IMG/VR virus record: IMGVR_UViG_3300043421_000112
Span: 1-22,295 of that record
Direction: 5' to 3' (one strand)
Source of the DNA: a virus
DNA: 22,295 bases
Shown here: positions 7,651 through 13,654 of the stretch, piece after piece
Numbering within the stretch: the first letter of the stretch is position 1
Layout of the letters: each line of letters begins with the position of its first letter
Made by a program: the position numbers and the translations under genes
Notes under the pieces: generated by a model
Database searches by the model: none
Seen by the model: the letters and a program-made list of their open reading frames with translations, nothing else
Told to the model about the DNA's origin: nothing

Positions 7651-9009
7651 CTAGAACGGCACGGCATCGTCGTCCTCCGATCCTGCGCGCACCCAACGCC
7701 GCTGGCGCTTGCCGGCGGTCATCGTGCGGTCGTGCTCCCATCCGAGGCGCCGCATGATCGGCGCGATGCGCATCTGTTCCTGCCGGCCCTGCTTGGCGAT
7801 CTCCACGCCCAGCGCGTACTCGAGCAGCTCCGTCGTGGTCACCCATTCGATTCGTGGCAGCCCTGGCCGCAGCCTGGGCGGATAGGCCTTCTCGTGGTCG
7901 AGCTTTCCCTCGACCCACGGCCCGATCACCTCCTCCCATGCGTCCTGCACGAACCGCGCCTCCTGCTCCTCGACCGCCTCGGCTGGCAGGTCCCACCACC
8001 GGAAGCCCTCGCGGTACAGCGCCGCCGCCTCCGCCCACAGTTGATCCCGCTGCGCGAGCATGCCCTCGATATCCACGCGCGTGATGCGCACCGGCAGGAA
8101 GCGCCGGCCGCCCGTCGCATCGCGCAGGTATTCGCTCTCATTCGTCGTGCCGATGAACACGCACTCACGCCGGAACGACCGCGTGTTGCGCCCGTAGCTC
8201 GGCCGGTAGGTATCGAAGCGCGAGGTGATCGCCGACTTGACCTTCGTGACGTCGGCCTTGCTGAACGAATCCATCTCGCCGATCTCGACGCCCCACCTGC
8301 CCTTCAGCGCCTGATAGAAATCCTTTCCGCTCGGTGACTCCATCGTCTCCGCGTACCACTGCGCGCCGAACAACGCGCGCACGCTCGACGTCTTGCCCTT
8401 GCCCTGCAAACCCTCCAGCACCAGCATGAAGTCGACCTGCGCGCCGTTGTGCGGCACCTGCGCGTCCACCCACAGGATGCGCGCAACCGCCGACACCATG
8501 AAGCACAGCGCCGCGCGGTGGTTGTAGGTGCGGTCCTCGGCGCCGAACAGATCGATGAACATGCGCTCGATCCGCGGCTTCCCGTCCCACGTCACGCCGC
8601 CCAGGTACTCGCGCACCGGATGCTTCGCCTTGCGGCGCGCCACCGCCTCCACGCAATCCATCACCAGGTCGCGCTTGGCCGAGATGCCGTAGCGATGCGG
8701 TGATCCCAACCACGCCGCCAACTCGGTGCCGTCGAGGTCGGCGAACTCCGTCCGCGAACCTCCCGGCCACGGCGGATCGCGCGTCAGCACCACCGCGTTG
8801 GCGAACACGTCGAGGTAGAACAGGCCGGCGAGCTGCTCGTCGTGCTGCAGGATGTGCGTCAGGTTGTACGTCGACGCCTCGATGCGGCCATCGCGATTGC
8901 GGATCAGGTCGCCGCGCCAATCCTCGGCCTTCGGCGCGCCACCATCGGCGCCGCCACCACGGCGGCGGCCGCCCGAGATCACTGTGATCTTCTCGCGCGC
9001 CACGCTCAC
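7651..9009 (-). CDS. VapE-family replicative helicase/ATPase
   Basis: A 452-aa protein of the virulence-associated E family (PF05272), which in phages and satellites usually partners a primase at the origin. It has a Walker A EGLQGKGKTS (199-208), a Walker B-like GEMDSF (244-249), sensor FIGTTN (285-290) and an arginine-finger-like GGRRFLPV (300-307). The N-terminus includes the conserved LTRDPPW and GVTWDGKPRI blocks (~75-147). I choose GTG at 9009 because it overlaps the primase TGA as GTGA, whereas the upstream frame extension is low-complexity. The iteron array lies just beyond its 3' end, a natural binding target. 'Virulence' in the name is historical. Confidence 0.88.
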   Translation of the reverse strand: MSVAREKITVISGGRRRGGGADGGAPKAEDWRGDLIRNRDGRIEASTYNLTHILQHDEQLAGLFYLDVFANAVVLTRDPPWPGGSRTEFADLDGTELAAWLGSPHRYGISAKRDLVMDCVEAVARRKAKHPVREYLGGVTWDGKPRIERMFIDLFGAEDRTYNHRAALCFMVSAVARILWVDAQVPHNGAQVDFMLVLEGLQGKGKTSSVRALFGAQWYAETMESPSGKDFYQALKGRWGVEIGEMDSFSKADVTKVKSAITSRFDTYRPSYGRNTRSFRRECVFIGTTNESEYLRDATGGRRFLPVRITRVDIEGMLAQRDQLWAEAAALYREGFRWWDLPAEAVEEQEARFVQDAWEEVIGPWVEGKLDHEKAYPPRLRPGLPRIEWVTTTELLEYALGVEIAKQGRQEQMRIAPIMRRLGWEHDRTMTAGKRQRRWVRAGSEDDDAVPF

Positions 9010-10031
9010 GCCGCCCTCGCCTGCACAACCACGTCCTTCACGCGCAGCGCGGCCCACACCGCCAGCTGCCGCGGCGTCCACCCCTCATCGATCGCATCGG
9101 CGATGTCCCAACCCTTCGGCTGACCGCCCGTATCGATGTAGCGAATGCCGCCGCACCCGGCCGCGTGCGCCAGTTGCGCCACGCCGTCGTGCCACAGCCC
9201 GCTGTAATCCTCGTGGCCCAGCATCGCCTCGCGCCCTGGCGCGTCAGCGTCCGGCCACAACACCACGTCACGACTCTGCAGCGGCGACCAGTCCACGTAG
9301 CGCAGCCCCTTGCTGCCGCCCGGCCAGCACACCACCGCGTATTGAGGCAGCGCGCCAGCGCCAGCCGCGCGGCATTTTTCGCCCTCCACCACCAGCACGG
9401 GCGCGCGCGGCTTGCGCGCCAGCTCGTCCAGCCCGCACAGCGGCCGTGGCGTCGGGAACGGCCGCAGCGCCCAGCGCATCGAACCGTCCGGGCCGATGCA
9501 CCACGTCACCTGCGGCGTCACCTTGCTGCCCTTGATCTCCGTCCGCAGCACGTAGCCCATCAGGCGGCCGGCCGCGTCGCGGTACGCGTCCGCGCGCGAC
9601 GGCACGATGCGCCAGTCGCGATTCCGTTTCGGGTTGAACACCGCCACCGCCGCGCCGACCTCGATCACCGGCGCATCCTCCGGCACCGGATACACCGGCA
9701 CCCACATCCCGCCAGGCTCCCCACGATCCCGCTGGCGCGCGGCCGCCTTGATGGTCGCCGGCGCGAAATCGCGCGCGCCCAACTGCTCGCACGCTTCGCG
9801 GAACGTGCAGCCCGTCACGCGCATCACGAACCCGATCACGTCGTGGTGCGCGCCGCATCCGAAGCAATGCACGAACCCCTTGGCCGGCGACACCGTGAAC
9901 GACGGCGTGCGCTCGTCGTGGAACGGGCAGCACGCCTCCCACTCCGCGCCCGCCTTGCGCAGGCCCGGCACGTAACGCTCCACCACCGCCACCAGATCCG
10001 CGTGCTCGCGGATCGCCCCAACGTCGATCAC
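9006..10031 (-). CDS. DNA primase with CHC2 zinc finger and Toprim domain
   Basis: A 341-aa primase that makes RNA primers for phage DNA synthesis. The N-terminal zinc finger has C35 and H38 (CPFH) and C56/C59 (CFGC), in the standard DnaG-type context WEACCPFHDERTPSFTVSPAKGFVHCFGCG. The Toprim domain has VLVVEGEKC (E217) and the DxD of WPDADAPG (D261, D263). It is shorter than DnaG and lacks the DnaB-interaction domain, as is usual where a separate VapE helicase follows. GTG at 10031 overlaps the preceding stop (GTGA) and has a strong AGGGGAGG ribosome site five bases upstream. Confidence 0.93.
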   Translation of the reverse strand: MIDVGAIREHADLVAVVERYVPGLRKAGAEWEACCPFHDERTPSFTVSPAKGFVHCFGCGAHHDVIGFVMRVTGCTFREACEQLGARDFAPATIKAAARQRDRGEPGGMWVPVYPVPEDAPVIEVGAAVAVFNPKRNRDWRIVPSRADAYRDAAGRLMGYVLRTEIKGSKVTPQVTWCIGPDGSMRWALRPFPTPRPLCGLDELARKPRAPVLVVEGEKCRAAGAGALPQYAVVCWPGGSKGLRYVDWSPLQSRDVVLWPDADAPGREAMLGHEDYSGLWHDGVAQLAHAAGCGGIRYIDTGGQPKGWDIADAIDEGWTPRQLAVWAALRVKDVVVQARAA

Positions 10032-10270
10032 AGCAACCTCCCCTGACGATCCCCCGGCGCAACGGCCAGCGCCGCGCGCGCCTCCATCAACTCATCCGGC
10101 GTCGCCGCGCGCTCAACCAGCGCCTGCATCGCCTCCCAATCCGGTCCGCCACCCTCCGGCCGCCGCGCCATCGCGTAACGCTCCAATCGGCGCGACATGA
10201 TCAGCGCCCGTGTCCTCGCCACGCGCTCCGCTGCGCGCATCCCTGCCCGCACAGCGGAGCGCGACGTCAT
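10028..10270 (-). CDS. Small hypothetical basic protein upstream of primase
   Basis: An 80-aa protein, MTSRSAVRAGMRAAERVARTRALIMSRRLERYAMARRPEGGGPDWEAMQALVERAATPDELMEARAALAVAPGDRQGRLL. The N-terminal half is an Arg-rich helix and the C-terminal half an acidic helix. I do not recognise it. It is linked by ATGA/GTGA overlaps to the genes on both sides, so it is co-translated with the primase and probably assists replication or its control. Evidence for coding is the overlap pattern and codon use. Confidence 0.6.
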   Translation of the reverse strand: MTSRSAVRAGMRAAERVARTRALIMSRRLERYAMARRPEGGGPDWEAMQALVERAATPDELMEARAALAVAPGDRQGRLL

Positions 10271-10434
10271 GCCGACCGCGCCTCCCGCGCACGCAGCCGC
10301 TTGCGCCGGCGCGCCTCGCGCTGCAGCGCATCGAGCAACGCACTAAGGCGCGGGATGTCGCGCTCCAACTCACGCCGCAACGACGCCAGCGTGGCGTCGT
10401 CGAGGCCGCGCGCCTGGGCCGTCTCGCGCTTCAT
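10267..10434 (-). CDS. Small coiled-coil protein
   Basis: A 55-aa protein starting MKRETAQARGLDDATLASLRRELERDIPRLSALLDALQREARRRKRLRAREARSA. A single amphipathic helix with leucine spacing (residues ~17-43) and a basic tail suggest a coiled-coil or nucleic-acid-associated peptide. I choose ATG at 10434 over the longer frame because it overlaps the CII-like TGA as ATGA. It overlaps the next gene by 4 bases. No family recognised. Confidence 0.55.
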   Translation of the reverse strand: MKRETAQARGLDDATLASLRRELERDIPRLSALLDALQREARRRKRLRAREARSA

Positions 10435-10880
10435 GCCGCCGGCCTCGTCGCCGCCTGTGCACGCAGCCTGCCGAGCAACACCATCACCGCTTCCTGCACG
10501 CAAAACCCAGCGGCCTCGATCTGGCGCATCTCGTTGTCCGTGATCACGCCGTCGGACAGCGCATCCTGCACCGCCTGCGCGAACGCACCCTCGCGCGCCT
10601 GCGCGCCAAGGATCAGGTCGAGCACCGACTTTCCCGCGTCCGCCGCCGCTGCCTTGCGCAGCACGAACCCATGCTCCGCCGCCAGTGCGTGCAGCATCAG
10701 GTGATCGCCCGACACCCCCATGATCGCGCTCGCCTCATCGATCGCCAGGCGATGCGTGTTCGAATTCGGATTCACCTTGTTGCGCAGCACCGCCGGAGAA
10801 ATCCCCACGCGCGGCCCCAGCGACTCCGCCCCGCCCGGGTAGTTGCGCACCGTCGCGTGCGCGGCATCCATTACGTTCAT
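10431..10880 (-). CDS. Phage regulatory CII-like protein (Phage_CP76 type)
   Basis: A 149-aa protein of the phage regulatory CII family. The N-terminus MDAAHATVRNYPGGAESLGPRVGISPAVLRNKVNPNSNTHRLAIDEASAIMGVSGDHLMLHALAAEHGFVL is the family signature and includes an HTH at ~18-60. Such proteins influence the lysis/lysogeny decision or early transcription in P2-like and mosaic phages. It heads the leftward operon leading to primase and VapE. ATG at 10880 follows GAGG; a second ATG at 10871 is possible. A 43-bp dyad lies 23 bp upstream, a likely operator or leader structure. Confidence 0.8.
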   Translation of the reverse strand: MNVMDAAHATVRNYPGGAESLGPRVGISPAVLRNKVNPNSNTHRLAIDEASAIMGVSGDHLMLHALAAEHGFVLRKAAAADAGKSVLDLILGAQAREGAFAQAVQDALSDGVITDNEMRQIEAAGFCVQEAVMVLLGRLRAQAATRPAA

Positions 10881-10902
10881 GCGGCCCTCACGTGTACGTA
10901 GA

Positions 10903-10945
10903 TCGTTCCCCTCGCGCGCACTACCGTGCGACGCATGGGGAACGA
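10903..10945. promoter_or_regulatory. Dyad upstream of the CII-like gene
   Basis: TCGTTCCCC (10903-10911) and GGGGAACGA (10937-10945) are perfect 9-bp inverted arms, with nested CGCAC (10917-10921) and GTGCG (10926-10930) on nearly the same centre. The position 23 bp before the CII-like start fits an operator or 5'-leader hairpin. Function is inferred. Confidence 0.5.
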
Positions 10946-11019
10946 CACGGAAGAAGAATCGGCCAGCCCAATGCGTCCGCGGCTGTCACGCGGGCCCTGT
11001 GGCAGGCTGGCCGTGCGGA

Positions 11020-11059
11020 AAAGGTGCTGCCCGGCGCGCAGGGGGACGCGCCGGGCAGC
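11020..11059 (-). terminator. 13-bp hairpin with short T-run, probable leftward terminator
   Basis: GCTGCCCGGCGCG (11026-11038) and CGCGCCGGGCAGC (11047-11059) pair perfectly around an 8-base loop. On the minus strand the stem is followed by ACCTTTTCC, a short T-run. It would stop leftward transcripts from the switch region before they enter the CII-like operon. On the plus strand no T-run follows. The surrounding 10881-11152 contains no gene I can support. Confidence 0.55.
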
Positions 11060-11102
11060 GGATCGCGCGCCAGAGGAACGCGCGAAAGAGGTCGCGGCCG
11101 CC

Positions 11103-11112
11103 GGGGTATGCT
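11103..11112 (+). promoter_or_regulatory. Promoter-like GGGGTATGCT motif before the zinc-ribbon gene
   Basis: GGGTATGCT with a TATGCT -10-like core lies about 41 bp before the zinc-ribbon ATG. The same 9 bases recur at 11770-11778 before the next complete plus-strand gene, also followed by a GGAGA ribosome site. No matching -35 is evident. The shared placement suggests related promoters. Confidence 0.4.
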
Positions 11113-11134
11113 GTGGGTGCTTGACGTCCACGAC

Positions 11135-11434
11135 TCACCCCGGAGACCGCGAATGGGAACTGTCACAGTCCGCTGCGGCCAATGCGGCAGCGAACGCTTC
11201 CGAAAGCCCGTCAACCCGAAACCGGATGACCTCATCACCTGCCTCGGCTGCGGCCGGCAGGCGCTCTACCGAGAGGTCCAGGCCGGCGCCGTCGACGCCG
11301 CGAAGAAAGCGCTCGACGACGCGCTTCGCAAAGCCGGATTCAGGCGCCGATAGCTTCGCCACGAGTGCGGAAATTTCCGCCTCGATCCCGGACACATCGA
11401 ACACGAACGAGACCACTTCGGCGCGAGCCGCCAT
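11135..11434 (-). CDS. Possible antisense protein overlapping the zinc-ribbon gene
   Basis: A 99-aa frame beginning MAARAEVVSFVFDVSGIEAEISALVAKLSAPESGFAKRVVERFL. It looks protein-like: a strand-helix start and an alternating hydrophobic pattern, including 27 codons that do not overlap the plus-strand gene. Its ATG lies one base after a TGA in the hairpin repeat copy. A leftward terminator-like hairpin at 11020-11059 lies beyond its 3' end. However, GC-rich genes commonly create long antisense frames, and the zinc-ribbon gene on the other strand is better supported. Treat as a candidate only. Confidence 0.25.
   Translation of the reverse strand: MAARAEVVSFVFDVSGIEAEISALVAKLSAPESGFAKRVVERFLRGVDGAGLDLSVERLPAAAEAGDEVIRFRVDGLSEAFAAALAAADCDSSHSRSPG
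11153..11353 (+). CDS. Small zinc-ribbon protein (ECs_2282-like)
   Basis: A 66-aa protein with two CxxC pairs, CGQCG near residue 8 and CLGCG near residue 30, giving a four-cysteine zinc ribbon. A charged C-terminal helix follows (VDAAKKALDDALRKAGFRRR). This matches the layout of small prophage zinc-binding proteins such as the ECs_2282 family. Function is unknown; nucleic-acid binding is plausible. The ATG at 11153 has GGAGA upstream and a TATGCT promoter-like motif. A long reading frame (11135-11434) runs antisense through the whole gene. Confidence 0.68.
   Translation: MGTVTVRCGQCGSERFRKPVNPKPDDLITCLGCGRQALYREVQAGAVDAAKKALDDALRKAGFRRR
11367..11380. repeat. 14-bp perfect palindrome
   Basis: GCGGAAATTTCCGC is fully self-complementary and AT-centred in otherwise GC-rich DNA, 13 bp after the zinc-ribbon stop. 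It could be a protein-binding site. It also encodes residues in the antisense candidate frame. Confidence 0.4.
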
Positions 11435-11438
11435 CTCA

Positions 11439-11478
11439 CGCTGCCCTTGCCGGCTTCGCGCCGGCGGTCAGATGTTGC
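11439..11478. repeat. Hairpin module repeat, copy A
   Basis: A diverged copy of the 36-bp element found at copies B and C. GCCGGC (11449-11454) pairs with GCCGGC (11460-11465) around a TTCGC loop, keeping a stem despite a substitution in the left arm and a 3-base length change on the right. On the minus strand it reads as a C-terminus QHLTAGAKPARAA and stop, compared with QHLTAAKAARAA in the real regulator gene. Confidence 0.7.
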
Positions 11479-11646
11479 CAATCCGATCCGCTATTCACCG
11501 TCCGCACCCTCATCGACGGCAGCCTGCGCATCTGGCTGCGCAACGACGGCATCGGCTGGCTCGCTTTCACGCTGAGCCCCACGGCAAAACTCGGGCTGAG
11601 CGAGTTCCTCGCGAACAAGCTCGGCCACACGTACACAGCGCACTGA
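11475..11646 (+). pseudogene. 5'-truncated small gene between hairpin repeats
   Basis: The plus-strand frame ending at 11646 encodes a convincing C-terminal ~54 residues: SDPLFTVRTLIDGSLRIWLRN followed by DGIGWLAFTLSPTAKLGLSEFLANKLGHTYTAH. There is no start codon or ribosome site at the natural position. The frame only continues upstream through hairpin repeat copy A to an ATG at 11365, adding Arg/Pro-rich sequence that looks non-native. The promoter-like TATGCT and GGAGA found before the neighbouring modules are absent. I read this as a gene that lost its 5' end by recombination at the repeat. The family is unknown. A chimeric product from 11365 cannot be excluded. Confidence 0.45.
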
Positions 11647-11708
11647 ACGCGGCGACGCAGGCGCGTCGATCGAGAGCGAGCCCTGCGCGAAGTCGATTCG
11701 CATCACGC

Positions 11709-11745
11709 CGCCGCCCTTGCCGCCTTCGCGGCGGTCAGGTGTTGC
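11709..11745. repeat. Hairpin module repeat, copy B
   Basis: Bases 11710-11745 are identical over 36 bp to copy C (12181-12216). GCCGCC (11719-11724) pairs with GGCGGT (11730-11735) around TTCGC. It is a detached copy of the 3' end of the leftward regulator gene, ending in the same QHLTAAKAARAA reading and TGA, here overlapping an ATG as TGATG. Confidence 0.75.
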
Positions 11746-11769
11746 AAAACGTCGCCCATCGGGGGCCTC

Positions 11770-11778
11770 GGGTATGCT
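11770..11778 (+). promoter_or_regulatory. Promoter-like GGGTATGCT motif
   Basis: The same 9-bp sequence as at 11104-11112, 37 bp before the ATG at 11815 and directly downstream of repeat copy B. Its TATGCT could serve as a -10 element. No -35 at standard spacing was seen. Confidence 0.4.
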
Positions 11779-11814
11779 TCATGGTGCGACTCAATCCGCA
11801 TGGAGAACCCCCCG

Positions 11815-12066
11815 ATGAGCGACGACGAAATGAAACAGGCCCGCAAAAACCTTCACCACGCGATCGCCGACATCACCTGCGCGCTGGAGGAAGCGGGCGA
11901 CCTGCTCGCGCAGAAGCACGGGTACAGCGGCCTGTCGGGCCTGGAAGCCGCGCGCTACCACCTCATGCAGAAGCATCACTGGCTCCCGCGCGACTTGAAT
12001 TCGATGAGCAACGAGGATCTGCATTTCGCGCTGAGCCAAGAGCTTTCAGCGTTGCGTACGCGCTAA
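11815..12066 (+). CDS. Small hypothetical protein in the immunity region
   Basis: An 83-aa protein, MSDDEMKQARKNLHHAIADITCALEEAGDLLAQKHGYSGLSGLEAARYHLMQKHHWLPRDLNSMSNEDLHFALSQELSALRTR. It is entirely helical in appearance, His-rich in the middle, and not recognised. ATG at 11815 is favoured over ATG 11800 because GGAGA lies eight bases upstream of it; the shared GGGTATGCT motif precedes both. It is the only gene of a module bounded by hairpin repeat copies B and C. It may be a phage accessory (moron) or regulatory gene; no functional claim is supportable. Confidence 0.65.
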   Translation: MSDDEMKQARKNLHHAIADITCALEEAGDLLAQKHGYSGLSGLEAARYHLMQKHHWLPRDLNSMSNEDLHFALSQELSALRTR

Positions 12067-12176
12067 GGCGCACACGCTCGATTTCCGTAGGAGCGGCGGC
12101 GGCGCGCATCGCGAGCACCTGCGCCTCGGCGAGGCGCAGGTTCCTGACCAATCCATCACTGCCAGGCAGCCGCACG

Positions 12177-12455
12177 TCAAGCCGCCCTTGCCGCCTTCGC
12201 GGCGGTCAGGTGTTGCGGTTGAGCCAGCGTTGGATTCGGGCTGCCTCCGTCGGAGACAGCCCCTTCGTGGTGCGCGACCGGGTTGGCTCGCATGTACGCC
12301 TGCAGCGCCTCGATCTTCGAAAGACCAGGCTCGCCAATGCGTCCCTGAGCGAACTTGGTCAGCCACCAGTACGACAGACCGGTCGCGGCGCAGATCTCGC
12401 GCCAAATTCCGCGGCGGTCCGCGAGCTCTTTCCGAAGTGCCTGGACGGTATCCAT
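12177..12455 (-). CDS. Leftward HTH regulator (Cro/CI-like)
   Basis: A 92-aa protein: MDTVQALRKELADRRGIWREICAATGLSYWWLTKFAQGRIGEPGLSKIEALQAYMRANP gives a compact HTH (~16-55), resembling small prophage regulators with a YSWLSKFARG-type recognition helix. The tail ends QHLTAAKAARAA, encoded by hairpin repeat copy C. It is divergent from the XRE gene at 12529, and the 73-bp gap holds two palindromic operators, so it is one half of the immunity switch. There is no ribosome site before the ATG; a TTGCTC-17-TAAGCT promoter would start transcription near the ATG, as in leaderless repressor mRNAs. Which of the two proteins maintains lysogeny is undecided. Confidence 0.72.
   Translation of the reverse strand: MDTVQALRKELADRRGIWREICAATGLSYWWLTKFAQGRIGEPGLSKIEALQAYMRANPVAHHEGAVSDGGSPNPTLAQPQHLTAAKAARAA
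12181..12216. repeat. Hairpin module repeat, copy C
   Basis: The only copy lying inside an intact gene: it encodes the last residues of the leftward regulator. It is identical to 11710-11745. Bases 12067-12176 between the preceding plus-strand gene and this copy contain only the start of a leftward frame (MRLPGSDGLVRNLRLAEAQVLAMR), too weak to call. Confidence 0.75.
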
Positions 12456-12464
12456 GGCACCAGC

Positions 12465-12505
12465 TTAGCCCTTTAGTGCTAACCGAGCAAGCACCCCAAT
12501 GCTAA
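12465..12505. promoter_or_regulatory. Two palindromic operators between divergent regulators
   Basis: TTAGCCCTTTAGTGCTAA (12465-12482) matches TTAGCACTnnAGTGCTAA at 15 of 16 defined positions. A weaker site at 12488-12505 (AGCA, six bases, TGCTAA) matches 12 of 16. Two more matches lie at 13564 and 13595. Paired 18-bp operators in a divergent regulator gap are characteristic of phage repressors. Confidence 0.7.
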
Positions 12506-12528
12506 CGACTAGCCCCACACTTCCCGGC

Positions 12529-12906
12529 ATGTCCCACGACGTCATGCTCACAGTCGCCACCAACGTGCGCCGCCTGATGGCTCACCGCGGCTGGTCGCAG
12601 CCCACGCTCTCCCAGCGCGCAGGCGTCGGACAGACGACGCTCAGCTCGTTGCTGCGCTACGGGGACGGGTCGGATAAGGTAGCAACGCTAAGCACGGTCG
12701 CGGCCGTCGCGAAGGCATTCGGCGTCGAACCGTGGATGCTGCAGGTGCACGACATGCCGATCGAGGTCATGCTCGACAAGCGCGTTGAGCGCGTGATCGA
12801 CAGCTACATCGAAGCCGGTCAGGAAGGGCGCGATAGCATCTGTCGCGTCGCCGAGAGTGAAGCCCGCTACCAAGCCTTCCGCAGCGGGCAGCAGAAGGCA
12901 GGCTAG
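12529..12906 (+). CDS. XRE-family helix-turn-helix repressor
   Basis: A 125-aa protein with an N-terminal HTH_3 domain: NVRRLMAHRGWSQPTLSQRAGVGQTTLSSLLRYGDGSDKVATLSTVAAVAKAFGVEPWMLQ (~10-70). The C-terminal ~50 residues are helical with no S24 peptidase motif, so RecA-induced self-cleavage of the LexA/CI type is not expected. The start is uncertain: ATGs at 12499, 12529 and 12544 all lack a ribosome site, and I choose 12529. It is divergent from the leftward regulator and probably acts on the shared TTAGCACT operators. It is convergent with the DUF4124 gene, with a small GCCGCA/TGCGGC inverted repeat (12915-12938) between them. Confidence 0.8.
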   Translation: MSHDVMLTVATNVRRLMAHRGWSQPTLSQRAGVGQTTLSSLLRYGDGSDKVATLSTVAAVAKAFGVEPWMLQVHDMPIEVMLDKRVERVIDSYIEAGQEGRDSICRVAESEARYQAFRSGQQKAG

Positions 12907-12938
12907 GACCGCCCGCCGCATTTTGCGTCTACTGCGGC

Positions 12939-13490
12939 TTAGGAACCCGCCTCCTCGCCACCGCTAGACTTCGCATCGCGCTCGGCCTGGCGTTTCTGCT
13001 CCTCGCGCCGCGCGTCATCACACTGGCGTGCCAGCGCCGCCTGCTCCTCGCGTTCGCCGCGCATCAGGTCTGAACGCCGCTGCCCGATACCCGCAAGCTG
13101 CGCCCGGATCCCGTTGTCTCGCGTAGCGCCTGCGAAGTTGTTCGCGGAGATCGACAGCTCGGCATTTAGCCGCGCGATTTCTTGATTGAGACCAGCGTAA
13201 TCAGCGGCATAGCGGTTCGTGATCGCGCGAGAGCGCGACCGGCAATCGCCATCGATGGACGCGACCGCCGCCGCATCGGAAACGCCCTGCACGTTCGGCG
13301 AATCGCCGCGCATCAGCGCGCGTGACGTATCCACCTGGGTTGCGTTTGCACCGCACGGCGTCGGCGAGAACACGACACCGCCATCCTTGACGCACTTGTA
13401 GATCGTCGGCGCACCGTCAGACGCACCGGCCGATCCGGCCGCCGCCAGCAGCGCCAGGGCGATCCACGCCCTCCCCATCGCACCACCCAT
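12939..13490 (-). CDS. Exported DUF4124-like protein with coiled coil
   Basis: A 183-aa protein. Residues 1-24 (MGGAMGRAWIALALLAAAGSAGAS) are a signal peptide with an AxA-type cleavage site. Residues ~28-50 (PTIYKCVKDGGVVFSPTPCGANATQVD) match the DUF4124 start, common in Xanthomonadales envelope proteins. The C-terminal half is a charged coiled coil rich in Arg, Glu and Gln (LNQEIARLNAEL; GEREEQAALARQCDDARREEQKRQAERDAK). ATG 13490 is chosen because AGGGGGG lies seven bases upstream and the signal peptide begins there. A TTGCGG-18-TAGGAT promoter candidate lies at 13529-13558. Sitting alone beside the repressor, it may be a lysogenic-conversion gene acting in the periplasm (inference). Confidence 0.75.
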   Translation of the reverse strand: MGGAMGRAWIALALLAAAGSAGASDGAPTIYKCVKDGGVVFSPTPCGANATQVDTSRALMRGDSPNVQGVSDAAAVASIDGDCRSRSRAITNRYAADYAGLNQEIARLNAELSISANNFAGATRDNGIRAQLAGIGQRRSDLMRGEREEQAALARQCDDARREEQKRQAERDAKSSGGEEAGS

Positions 13491-13563
13491 AGCCAATCCC
13501 CCCTGATTGCTCCATGTGCTGCCCGCCGATCCTACCCGCCCTATGCCCGCTGCCGCAACGTGC

Positions 13564-13612
13564 CTAGCACTAAAGTGCTTGACGGCACAAAAATCTAGCA
13601 CTAGAGTGCTAA
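13564..13612 (+). promoter_or_regulatory. Repressed early promoter with two operators
   Basis: TTGACG (13579-13584) and TAGAGT (13602-13607) are separated by exactly 17 bp. Operator sites at 13564-13581 (13/16 match) and 13595-13612 (15/16 match to TTAGCACTnnAGTGCTAA) overlap the -35 and cover the -10. Repressor binding would block the early operon that starts at 13655. Confidence 0.75.
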
Positions 13613-13654
13613 CAAAGAGCGTACGGACAGCACCAAAGCGGGAGTCATCAACCC

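Noticed and set aside
7107-7667. Leftward 186-codon frame with PNL repeats
   Set aside because: The LPNLPNL-type peptide is just the translation of the iterons; only its overlap with DNA repeats gives it length.
11439-12216. Integron cassette array with attC sites
   Set aside because: The repeats lack the RYYYAAC/GTTRRRY core pairs and the imperfect large palindrome of attC, and the only recombinase is a phage-type integrase 9 kb away.
10926-12476. 516-codon plus-strand frame through the immunity region
   Set aside because: It runs through repeats, promoters and other genes, with Arg/Ser/Pro-rich composition and no domain.
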